A stretch of 64,000 nucleotides of DNA from Candidatus Thiothrix anitrata (GTDB lineage: Bacteria; Pseudomonadota; Gammaproteobacteria; Thiotrichales; Thiotrichaceae): NCBI RefSeq assembly GCF_017901155.1, contig NZ_CP072800.1, positions 1,081,283-1,145,282 of the forward strand, in the 5' to 3' direction. The notes under the pieces were generated by a model. The model worked only from the letters and a program-made list of their open reading frames with translations. It had not been told where the DNA came from and ran no database searches. The position numbers and the translations under genes are program-made. This document shows, one piece after another, positions 8,216-15,724 of the stretch. Every line of letters begins with the position of its first letter. The first letter of the stretch is position 1.

Positions 8216-9494
8216 GGTGGTCTCTGCATGGTTCGGCTGGTAGAATATGCCAGTCTGTTTGGGTTAAAAAATGCTGGGATAACACGACGGGAATACCATA
8301 CATCCGCTGAAATTTTGACAGCGTTTGCGACGGAATTGGTTGTTCGAGTGCTAAAAAGTTACTTAGTTCGTTTTTTCCGCGTTCCAGTGTGCGGCTGAAA
8401 CATTCATATTCTTGGTGTAACCTAATGACTGCATCCTGATTTGAGAGCAATGCTTGCATAACACTGATTACATGAGGTATTTCAACCTCAGATATTAATA
8501 CTTCCGTCATGGTTCTGCGCAACAAATTCCTGATAATCGCCCGTCGCCCACCACGCCCCGGAGCTGGCGCACCGTCTTGAGTGAGCTTCACGAATGCAGA
8601 CAGATGATCACTGATGATACGTATAGAACGTTCAGCATCAGCAGGTTGTTGGTGCTTAAACAACGGTATCAGAGCATTTCGCCACGCTTGAAATCTCAAG
8701 GTATCGTGAACACTCGTCACCTGCTGCAAGATCATCGCTAACCGCTCCAACCCCAACACACATTCCGCAAACACCGTCCCCGCCGGAATCAATTTCCCAT
8801 CGTCATCAATATAGTTCTCGATGAAAAGCGAGTTAGAAATCTCGATGAAACGTCCACACCGACAATTCCCAATCGGCTGCTCCCGATTCTCACAAGCAGG
8901 GCAAGCTACATCCCGCTCATAAAACACTTCCGTATGCGGCCCGCACTTCTTGCCATCACTGGCAATCTGCCCGGTTGAGCGTTGCCGCCAGAAACAATGC
9001 TGTTGATCCAGCCCTACCAATCGCTCTTCCACAACACCCAAGGCTTTCCAGCACTGATAACTCGCCTCATCGCGCCCGAATTCCTCATCATCCAGATACG
9101 TCACCCACAAACGATCTTTATCCAGCCCCAGTGTTTGAGTCAGGAAATACCACAAGCGCGGCAATACCGTTTCGCGTTCAGTCGAACCAATATGGAATGC
9201 CGCCGACATGTGAAACAAGCTCAAGCGTGTCGGGTCTTCACCCACTTGCTTCATATCGAAATGGCGGAAACAAGGTTGGGTAAAAGCAAATTTGCCGCCT
9301 GTGCTTTGCACAATGGTATCCAGATCATTTTCAACCTGAATTAACCCGGCACTCATCACAAATGACATCGGCACAGAATCGTGCAATAACGAAGAAGGAG
9401 GTAAACGGGCAAAACCATCCCGCTCATGCAAAGCGAGAAATGCTTCACTGATGGCGTGGCAATCCATTTCGGCGTGTTGGGGTGTCGAAGTCAT
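8202..9494 (-). CDS. Stand-alone alanyl-tRNA-synthetase-like catalytic domain protein
   Basis: This 430-residue protein matches the class II catalytic core and adjoining helical domain of AlaRS. The motif 2 region is FTQPCFRHFDMKQVG (Arg 77). KKCGPHTEVFYE corresponds to the conserved GPCGPCSEIFYD-like segment of AlaRS, and ECVLGLERLAMIL is motif 3 (Arg 251). ISDHLSAFVKLTQDGAP with GRGGRRAIIRNLLRRT matches the post-catalytic helical domain. A Cys cluster at 198, 201, 211 and 213 may bind zinc. The editing domain and C-Ala domain of real AlaRS (about 870 residues) are absent. It is therefore not the housekeeping enzyme, although it may still activate an amino acid or bind tRNA. It is the first gene of an operon with a GAF kinase and an unknown protein, preceded by a cluster of 10-bp repeats. 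Confidence 0.8.
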   Translation of the reverse strand: MTSTPQHAEMDCHAISEAFLALHERDGFARLPPSSLLHDSVPMSFVMSAGLIQVENDLDTIVQSTGGKFAFTQPCFRHFDMKQVGEDPTRLSLFHMSAAFHIGSTERETVLPRLWYFLTQTLGLDKDRLWVTYLDDEEFGRDEASYQCWKALGVVEERLVGLDQQHCFWRQRSTGQIASDGKKCGPHTEVFYERDVACPACENREQPIGNCRCGRFIEISNSLFIENYIDDDGKLIPAGTVFAECVLGLERLAMILQQVTSVHDTLRFQAWRNALIPLFKHQQPADAERSIRIISDHLSAFVKLTQDGAPAPGRGGRRAIIRNLLRRTMTEVLISEVEIPHVISVMQALLSNQDAVIRLHQEYECFSRTLERGKNELSNFLALEQPIPSQTLSKFQRMYGIPVVLSQHFLTQTDWHILPAEPCRDHHDCK

Positions 9495-9642
9495 GCAGCA
9501 AATATCCCGTTGGGGGTGGCGGAGTGCCGACCTTGAATAAGGTGGCTTAATCCTTCACCGACTTATAGCAAGATTACGGATATTTTTCCACCGCTTAGCT
9601 CAAGATATGCCCTCTTCACCGACTGTCTTTTAGTGGAACAAA

Positions 9643-9724
9643 TGGCGGATAACTTGACTTTTGGCCGATAAATGGCGGATAAGAGCTGTTTTTAGCCAAA
9701 AAATGGCCGATAAATGGCGGATAA
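9643..9724. repeat. Five iteron-like repeats TGGC(C/G)GATAA upstream of the aaRS-like operon
   Basis: The 10-bp word occurs at 9643, 9662, 9673, 9704 and 9715, all in the same orientation. Two pairs are spaced 11 bases apart, about one helical turn, each with a GGCC form followed by a GGCG form. The cluster lies 149 to 230 bases upstream of the aaRS-like start codon and ends 9 bases from the AraC stop. A further direct repeat, CTTCACCGACT, occurs at 9553 and 9614. The arrangement suits cooperative binding of a regulator. No plasmid replication gene is nearby, so an origin is unlikely. Confidence 0.75.
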
Positions 9725-9733
9725 CTCCCTCAC

Positions 9734-10759
9734 TCAGTCCCCACTCCCCTGCGCCAACACCTGATGCACCTTCCGAAACTGTCCCGGTGTCATCCCGGAC
9801 AGTTCGCGAAACGCATCATAGAAATTCGACTGCGAAGAAAAACCGACTTCAAGCCCCACCGATAATACCGGCATCGACGGTTTATCCAGCAGCAAATCTT
9901 CGGCGGCTTCCACCCGATATTCACGGATGTAACGCGAAAAACCTTTGCCAATGCGGGTATTGATCAGCTCTGATAGTTGATGTGGGGAAAGCTTCATGCG
10001 TTCTGCCAATAACGCCAAATCGAGATCAGGGTTTTGGTATACCTGTTCCTGATCCATTAAATTACCCAGTCGGGTTAGCATCTGTTCGCAATCAACTTGG
10101 CTCAAAGTGGAAACGGCGTAAGTTTCACGGGCAGCTTCCACCACTTCGGTGGGTAACTGCGGCATGGTGTATAAAGCCATGCTGATTAGTAAAAATGCAC
10201 CGCCAATCGCGCTGGCGTACAAACTGAAAAAGACCCGCTCAGATAACCAAGGCAAGCCCAACCCCAGCAGCAAAACCAGTAACGCCAACAACAACACGCC
10301 AGCTAACGCCCACAACTCCTGTCGAAACTGACTACGTTGTGCTCGCAAGGCATACACGCTACGCGCCAGCCACAGCAAATAACCCGTCCCCAGCGCGAAA
10401 GCCAGCGGCAAAGCATAAGCAAACGGCAACCAAGGCGCGATTAATAGCGGCACGAAATGCAGTAAATGCCACCAACGCGGGGTGGTTTCGGCGTGTAATA
10501 ACGGGGAGCTAAACAAGTAAAACGTCGGTGCTACCGAAAACAGCAACACCGAATACATTGGGCTATGAATAAACAGAGAGCCATGTTGCAAATACGCGAA
10601 ATGCGCTGCTTGCAGCCCCGCCAACACCGTTAATAGCAGGATACCCATGCTTTGCGATAATAATTGCCCTTTGTAATGGGTACAACGAAAGTGCGTCACC
10701 GCGATAATGAGTGTACTGAATAACGAAAAACCAATGAGCAACAGCGCAAGGGTATCCAT
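9734..10759 (-). CDS. AraC-family transcriptional regulator with N-terminal membrane domain
   Basis: The first 200 residues contain about six or seven hydrophobic helices (for example LWALAGVLLLALLVLLLGLG). The C-terminal 110 residues are an AraC-type double helix-turn-helix. They include LALLAERMKLSPHQLSELIN and the signature SVGLEVGFSSQSNFYDAFRE followed by GMTPGQFRK. Such proteins are thought to couple a membrane-sensed signal to DNA binding. The gene starts 6 bases after the stop of a small lipoprotein gene, so the two are probably cotranscribed. The target genes are unknown; the nearby repeats at 9643-9724 are downstream of this gene and need not be its sites. Confidence 0.88.
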   Translation of the reverse strand: MDTLALLLIGFSLFSTLIIAVTHFRCTHYKGQLLSQSMGILLLTVLAGLQAAHFAYLQHGSLFIHSPMYSVLLFSVAPTFYLFSSPLLHAETTPRWWHLLHFVPLLIAPWLPFAYALPLAFALGTGYLLWLARSVYALRAQRSQFRQELWALAGVLLLALLVLLLGLGLPWLSERVFFSLYASAIGGAFLLISMALYTMPQLPTEVVEAARETYAVSTLSQVDCEQMLTRLGNLMDQEQVYQNPDLDLALLAERMKLSPHQLSELINTRIGKGFSRYIREYRVEAAEDLLLDKPSMPVLSVGLEVGFSSQSNFYDAFRELSGMTPGQFRKVHQVLAQGSGD

Positions 10760-10765
10760 TACGGT

Positions 10766-11050
10766 TTAGCTGTTGTAACGCGGATCATTGGGTGAGCATT
10801 TGGCATTTGCCCGCAGCAGTGCATTAATTTGCTCTTGGGTCAATTTGCCCTTGCTGCGCATGGCTTCGTCGGCAATTTCCTGAATGCTTTTTACCGGGGT
10901 GTTGTTGGCAGTGGTTTGCGGTGCTGGAGCCGGTGCTGCAGCTTTAGCGGGTGTGGCCTTAACCGGTGCAATGGCATTGCAGCCGCTGAATAAAATAGTA
11001 GTCGTCAATAATCCAAAGCTGGCGCACAGCTTGGTGCTGAGTGAGTTCAT
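10766..11050 (-). CDS. Small putative lipoprotein upstream of the AraC regulator
   Basis: The protein has 94 residues from the preferred ATG at 11050, which is preceded by GAGGGCGA. A longer frame from 11095 lacks such a site. The sequence starts with a lipoprotein signal peptide ending in the lipobox LFSGC (Cys 24). An Ala/Pro/Thr-rich linker follows, then a short helical C-terminus (IQEIADEAMRSKGKLTQEQINALL). No enzymatic motif is visible. It is probably anchored in the periplasm and may act with the membrane AraC protein encoded next to it, but this is inference from proximity. Confidence 0.7.
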   Translation of the reverse strand: MNSLSTKLCASFGLLTTTILFSGCNAIAPVKATPAKAAAPAPAPQTTANNTPVKSIQEIADEAMRSKGKLTQEQINALLRANAKCSPNDPRYNS

Positions 11051-11251
11051 TGGGGTCGCCCTCGATAGTGGTTTGTAAACTTTTAAATACCACATTATGG
11101 GCGCTTAGGCACATTAAGTTTACCAATGCGGACACTTATTACCGATGGGCGGAGGTTAAGAAACGTGATTGTTGCATGGTTATACTCGGTTATTACTCAT
11201 TGTTGATGATAAGCTATTTGCATCTGATGCGCACACAGGTAACAACGAACC

Positions 11252-12124
11252 ATGCCCGACACCACCAACCCCCGCCTTTACACCCAAGGTTGGGATGATT
11301 ACGAACTCATTGACGCAGGCAACGGCAACAAGCTGGAACGCTGGGGCAACCTCATTACCATCCGCCCTGAAGTGCAAGCCTATTTCAAACCGGGTAAGCC
11401 TTTCAGCGAATGGCAACGCCTCGCCCACTGGCAATTCATCGAAACCGATAAACACGCAGGAACTTGGCAAGCGTTACGCGATGCCGCGCCGAAAACGTGG
11501 GAAATTAGCTACCGTCAATTGCGCCTGCAACTGGAATTAACCCGCTTTAAACACATCGGTTTATTCCCCGAACAGCGCAGTAACTGGGATTACATCAGCG
11601 AAAATCTGCGGGCAGATGGGCGGTTTCTCAACCTATTTGCGTATACCGGTGCTGCATCATGTAGCGCACGCCAAACCGGGGCAGAAGCCTTGCACGTTGA
11701 TTCGGTGAAAGCTTTGATTACTTGGGCGCACACCAATATGGAACGCAGCGGTTTAAACGATATTCACTGGATACGCGAAGACGCGCTGAAATTTGTCGAA
11801 CGCGAACTCAAACGCGGACGGCATTACCAAGCCATTATTATGGATCCACCCGCATGGGGTTTAGGCGCGAAAGGCGAAAAGTGGAAGCTGGAAAACAAAC
11901 TCGAAGCCCTGATCGAAGGCGCACAAGGGTTACTGGCAAAAGACGGTTTTCTAATCCTTAACACCTATTCGCCGAGTATCAGTCTGGCAGAAATCACCCG
12001 CTTGGCGCATCACTACTTTGCCCCGCAACGATGCGACATCCGCGAATTATGGATGCGCACCACCACGGGTAAAGAGCTGTATTACGGTAATGTCTTGCGG
12101 GTTGCGTCCACTAAATCGCGTTAA
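11252..12124 (+). CDS. Class I SAM-dependent methyltransferase, RlmI/RlmK-like
   Basis: This 290-residue protein has the Rossmann-type SAM site FLNLFAYTGAASCSARQTGA and the catalytic-loop motif IIMDPPAWG. Both match the family of 23S rRNA m5C methyltransferases (RlmI) and related enzymes. The N-terminal PUA domain seen in RlmI is replaced by about 100 residues without a clear PUA pattern. The substrate is therefore uncertain, though rRNA is the likeliest target. It is a single gene divergent from the lipoprotein/AraC pair, with a 200-base spacer. Confidence 0.8.
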   Translation: MPDTTNPRLYTQGWDDYELIDAGNGNKLERWGNLITIRPEVQAYFKPGKPFSEWQRLAHWQFIETDKHAGTWQALRDAAPKTWEISYRQLRLQLELTRFKHIGLFPEQRSNWDYISENLRADGRFLNLFAYTGAASCSARQTGAEALHVDSVKALITWAHTNMERSGLNDIHWIREDALKFVERELKRGRHYQAIIMDPPAWGLGAKGEKWKLENKLEALIEGAQGLLAKDGFLILNTYSPSISLAEITRLAHHYFAPQRCDIRELWMRTTTGKELYYGNVLRVASTKSR

Positions 12125-12177
12125 ATCGCTTCACGTACCACTGTGCGAAACTCAATGTCGTAACGCATATCGGCTTA

Positions 12178-12221
12178 TTGTTGCAAACATTGTTGCACCC
12201 ATGAATCAATCTTTGCAACAA
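12178..12221. promoter_or_regulatory. Triple TTGTTGCA repeat upstream of the Fic gene, probable operator
   Basis: TTGTTGCAAA at 12178-12187 and TTGTTGCA at 12190-12197 form a direct repeat with a 12-base period. TTTGCAACAA at 12212-12221 is an exact inverted copy of the first. The cluster ends 31 bases before the Fic start codon. Because that protein begins with a winged-helix-like domain, autoregulation is a reasonable inference. Confidence 0.6.
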
Positions 12222-12252
12222 TACATCATTCCTACAGCCAACGGCTCACATC

Positions 12253-13335
12253 ATGTTGACAGAACGCCAGCAATCCATCCTCGAAGAATTTTTGCAAAAC
12301 CCTGATCGGGCATTGTCAATCGGGGATTTATTGCCCGTATTCAATGTGGGGCGTACTTCATTATTTCGTGATCTGTCAGCAATGGTTGAAGCTGATCTAC
12401 TGTTGCCGGATGCGCCTACCCGCGCACGCACTTACCGACTAAACCCGGATTCTGCCGCCTACCTGCGATGGGATTTGAGTCGTCCTCCACAACAACGCCC
12501 TGAGGTTCGCTATAACCCACGGCTGCTGGCAGCTTACCGACCTAACCACAGCTTTCTGTTAACCTCGGATCAGCGAACACTCCTGCGGCAAGCAGGTAAT
12601 ATTGCAGGGGCAGAGCAACTTGAACCCGGTAAGGACTACACCCGCCTGATTTCCACCCTGTTGATTGACCTCGCTCATGCGTCATCCAATCTGGAAAACG
12701 TACCCATTTCATGGCTCGATACTAAGACATTGATTGAGTTTGGTGAACGCCCTGATGGGCTGGATGAAACTCAGCTAAGAATTGTGCTGAACCACAAAGC
12801 AGCTATTAATCATCTGACGACGCACGCCGGAGAAATGAACCTTTGTCGACGTGATTTGTTTGATTTACACGCCCTGATTGCGGAAGGTCTGATAGCAGAA
12901 ACCGCAGCCATTGGCACATTACGCAACCGTGTTGTCAGATTCTCTGATAGCCGTTATCTACCACCGGATAACCCCCACTTGCTCAAGGAGTCTTTTGATG
13001 AATTCTGCGATAAAGCCAGTTTGATTACCGACCCCTACGAACAAGCTTTTTTCACCATGACATTCGTTCCCTATCTACAACCGTTTCAAGATGGCAACAA
13101 ACGGACTTCGCGGCTGGGCATGAACATCCCGTTACTGAAAAACCACCTTGCACCTTTTTCGTTTTCCGACTTACGCAAGCGTGATTATATGTTTGGTTTA
13201 TTGGCATTTTATGAGCGCGGACAACATGCTTTTTTAGCAGAAGCATTCGTCGCAGCCTATCAGAAAACAGCTCCACGCTACGCCACCTTACTCGACTACA
13301 TCCAACAAGGTGGCGTTTTGGGAACATTAACGTAA
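12253..13335 (+). CDS. Fic-family protein with N-terminal winged helix and Gln in place of the catalytic His
   Basis: This 360-residue protein starts with a helix-turn-helix region (LSIGDLLPVFNVGRTSLFRD). ASSNLENV (144-151) fits the Fic inhibitory motif (S/T)xxxE(G/N), with Ser 144, Glu 148 and Asn 149. The Fic core motif reads YLQPFQDGNKRTSRL (274-288), where the canonical HPFx(D/E)GN(G/K)R has Gln 276 instead of His. The phosphate-binding GNKR is kept. His is the general base for AMP transfer in canonical Fic enzymes, so activity here may be altered or lost. The Gln form may also mark a regulatory subfamily. Repeats immediately upstream suggest self-control. The gene converges on purD with a 7-base gap. 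Confidence 0.85.
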   Translation: MLTERQQSILEEFLQNPDRALSIGDLLPVFNVGRTSLFRDLSAMVEADLLLPDAPTRARTYRLNPDSAAYLRWDLSRPPQQRPEVRYNPRLLAAYRPNHSFLLTSDQRTLLRQAGNIAGAEQLEPGKDYTRLISTLLIDLAHASSNLENVPISWLDTKTLIEFGERPDGLDETQLRIVLNHKAAINHLTTHAGEMNLCRRDLFDLHALIAEGLIAETAAIGTLRNRVVRFSDSRYLPPDNPHLLKESFDEFCDKASLITDPYEQAFFTMTFVPYLQPFQDGNKRTSRLGMNIPLLKNHLAPFSFSDLRKRDYMFGLLAFYERGQHAFLAEAFVAAYQKTAPRYATLLDYIQQGGVLGTLT

Positions 13336-13342
13336 GCGCAAA

Positions 13343-14629
13343 TCAGCCCTGTTCACGTGCCACCGCACGATGCCCAATATCCGTGCGGTAATACACGTCA
13401 TCCCAGCTAATGGCCTGCACCAACTGGTAAGCATTCGCCTGTGCTTCGGTAACATTATTGCCCAAACCAACTGCGCACAATACGCGCCCGCCGTTGGTAA
13501 CAACTTGCCCGTCCTGTTCAGACGTTCCTGCATGGAACACTTTACCGTCGAGCTTGGCAGCAGCATTCAAACCACTGATGTTGTCACCCTTGCGATAAGC
13601 ATCCGGGTAGCCGCCAGCCGCCAATACCACGCCCAATGACGCACGGCTATCCCATTCGGCGGTCACTTTATCCAAACGCGCATCCAACGCTGCTTCCAGC
13701 AAGCCGACAAAATCGGACTGCAAGCGCACCATAATCGGCTGGGTTTCAGGATCACCAAAGCGGCAATTGAATTCCAGCACTTTCGGCACGCCTTGCGCAT
13801 TAATCATCACACCCGCGTACAAAAAGCCGGTGTAGGGAATGCCATCCGCCGCCATGCCACGCACCGTGGGGTAAATCACTTCCTGCATAATGCGTTCGTG
13901 CATCGCCGGGGTAACAACGGGTGCGGGGGAATACGCGCCCATGCCGCCAGTATTCGGGCCTTTATCGCCGTTATCGCGAGCTTTGTGGTCTTGCGAACTC
14001 GCCATTGCCAGCACGTGTTCGCCATCCACCATCACAATGAAACTGGCTTCTTCGCCCAGTAAGAACTCCTCGATCACCACACGACTGCCCGCTGCACCGA
14101 AGGCATTGCCCGCCAGCATATCCTGTACCGCTGCAATCGCCTCGTCTTCGGTTTGCGCCAAAATCACGCCTTTGCCCGCCGCCAAGCCGTCCGCTTTCAC
14201 CACAATCGGCGCACCCATTTGGCGGATGTAGGCAATCGCCGGTTCAACCTCGGTGAAATTCGCGTATTCGGCGGTGGCAATGTGATGCCGCGCCAGAAAA
14301 TCCTTGGCAAAGGCTTTCGACGATTCCAATTGCGCCGCTTGCTGGGTAGGGCCAAAACACCGCAAACCCGCCGCACGGAATTTATCCACAATGCCTTTAG
14401 AAAGCGGTGCTTCAGGGCCAACCACGGTCAGCTCAATTGTATGTTGCTGAGCGTATGCCAACAACGCATCCACATCTTCCGCCGCAATCGGCACATTGCG
14501 CATATTGGGTTCTAACGCCGTGCCCGCATTACCGGGAGCAACCAGCACCTCGCTTACCCGCCCGGATTGTGCAATTTTCCATGCCAATGCGTGTTCGCGC
14601 CCACCGCCGCCTACTACCAAAACTTTCAT
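13343..14629 (-). CDS. purD: Phosphoribosylamine-glycine ligase
   Basis: PurD is the second enzyme of purine synthesis and joins phosphoribosylamine and glycine using ATP. The N-terminal domain has MKVLVVGGGGREHALAW. The ATP-grasp region contains PIVVKADGLAAGKGVILA and EEFLLGEEASFIVMVDG, and HKARDNGDKGPNTGGMGAYSP is the PurD signature. VLEFNCRFGDPETQ completes the active site. The length of 428 residues is normal. The start at 14629 follows GGGAGCG; the longer frame from 14656 adds nine unconserved residues. It appears monocistronic. Confidence 0.97.
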   Translation of the reverse strand: MKVLVVGGGGREHALAWKIAQSGRVSEVLVAPGNAGTALEPNMRNVPIAAEDVDALLAYAQQHTIELTVVGPEAPLSKGIVDKFRAAGLRCFGPTQQAAQLESSKAFAKDFLARHHIATAEYANFTEVEPAIAYIRQMGAPIVVKADGLAAGKGVILAQTEDEAIAAVQDMLAGNAFGAAGSRVVIEEFLLGEEASFIVMVDGEHVLAMASSQDHKARDNGDKGPNTGGMGAYSPAPVVTPAMHERIMQEVIYPTVRGMAADGIPYTGFLYAGVMINAQGVPKVLEFNCRFGDPETQPIMVRLQSDFVGLLEAALDARLDKVTAEWDSRASLGVVLAAGGYPDAYRKGDNISGLNAAAKLDGKVFHAGTSEQDGQVVTNGGRVLCAVGLGNNVTEAQANAYQLVQAISWDDVYYRTDIGHRAVAREQG

Positions 14630-14749
14630 GTTCGCTCCCGTAATCCTGAAAAACACACCATTAAAGCGGGATTACATGGCTGTTTCAAGCATTGATGCGT
14701 TAAATAACGGGATGAATTACCGGAAAAAGGACTCCTCCGGGAGAGGTGC

Positions 14750-15082
14750 ATGTATTATTGTCGATGGTTAGTGTTAGCGGTATTGCTGGGTGGTTGCAAC
14801 GATTCCACGATTCCAACAATGCCGGTGGAAGTTCCCGAAAAGCGTGTGGTCGCAACCGTATACGCCGTGAATGCCCTTGGCGGTTTCGTGACGTGCTACC
14901 GTGCGCCGGATAGTCAGTCCCCCAGTGTTGCAACATTAAATAATGGGCAGTTGGTTGATTTAGTGTCGGTGCAGGAAGGCATGATTCCACATGGGTCGCA
15001 ATGGTGGTTGCACGTTTACCCGCGTTTAGGGCATCGCTCAAGCTGCTACATCAATGTGGACGGCTTGGTGCCGGTTTCCTGA
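14750..15082 (+). CDS. Small lipoprotein with SH3-like domain
   Basis: This 110-residue protein has a signal peptide ending in the lipobox LLGGC (Cys 16). The rest resembles a bacterial SH3 fold: a strand with TCYRAPDSQSPSVATLNNG, then LVDLVSVQEG and a final strand near WWLHVYP. Such domains bind peptidoglycan or periplasmic proteins. A good ribosome-binding site (GGGAGAGG) precedes the ATG. It lies just before fkpB, 43 bases away, and may share its transcript. Confidence 0.7.
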   Translation: MYYCRWLVLAVLLGGCNDSTIPTMPVEVPEKRVVATVYAVNALGGFVTCYRAPDSQSPSVATLNNGQLVDLVSVQEGMIPHGSQWWLHVYPRLGHRSSCYINVDGLVPVS

Positions 15083-15125
15083 GGTTTTCTGCTATGCTGT
15101 CGTTTTTTTGTTAGCGCAGCACGTC

Positions 15126-15557
15126 ATGAGCAATACCGTACAAGCCAATAGCCGCATTCGCTGGCATTACCAACTTTATCTTGCCGATGGTTATTTGGTG
15201 GAAACCAGTGAAAGCCCGCAAGGTGACATTCTGCAACTTGGCGCGGGTGAGTTTCACGCTAATATTGAGGCAGCATTAGTGGGGTTGCCGGTAGGTGAGC
15301 CAATCCGTTTGGTGTTAATGGCTTCGGAAGCCTTCGGCCTGCCAGATTCAGAGGCGTTACAGACATTACCTTTGAGCGATTTCCCCACAGATATGTCGCT
15401 GGCAATCGGGCAAATCATCAGCTTCGCTTTGCCTTCGGGGCAAGAAATTCCGGGCAAAATCCAGCATATCGGCACGGATAGCGTGCAAGTCGACTTCAAT
15501 CATCCGCTAGCGGGGCATAACTTGCGGTTTGAATTGGAGATACTCGAAGTGGTTTAA
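15126..15557 (+). CDS. fkpB: FKBP-type peptidyl-prolyl isomerase, SlpA/FkpB type
   Basis: The 143-residue protein begins IRWHYQLYLADGYLVETSE, typical of the small SlyD/SlpA class. It contains an insert-in-flap domain (GLPDSEALQTLPLSDFP) and ends with FNHPLAGHNLRFELEILEV, the class signature. It catalyses prolyl isomerisation and acts as a cytoplasmic folding helper. The start at 15126 removes 24 unconserved codons that would overlap the upstream lipoprotein gene. It lacks the His-rich tail of E. coli SlyD. Confidence 0.88.
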   Translation: MSNTVQANSRIRWHYQLYLADGYLVETSESPQGDILQLGAGEFHANIEAALVGLPVGEPIRLVLMASEAFGLPDSEALQTLPLSDFPTDMSLAIGQIISFALPSGQEIPGKIQHIGTDSVQVDFNHPLAGHNLRFELEILEVV

Positions 15558-15724
15558 GCACAAAAACGGTGCAAATTCATTGCGCCTTCATCGTATTTCG
15601 CGGACAATTCTGTATCATCAATAATAATAACGTGCGCCAGATCAATGCGGTGCACCCCTGTTCCGGCATATTATTTGCATAGTCTAAACCATAGTTATGT
15701 GCTGGGGCGTAGTGAGGAGGAATC

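Noticed and set aside
8186-8398. Small plus-strand frame at the aaRS-like/kinase overlap
   Set aside because: It is antisense to both operon genes, lacks a ribosome site and has no family pattern.
9643-9724. Repeat cluster as a CRISPR array or plasmid origin
   Set aside because: Units are only 10 bp with no spacers of constant length, and no cas, rep or par gene is nearby.
9661-9963. Plus-strand frame beginning with repeated MADKWRI peptides
   Set aside because: The peptide repeat is only a translation of the TGGC(C/G)GATAA DNA repeats and continues antisense to the AraC gene.
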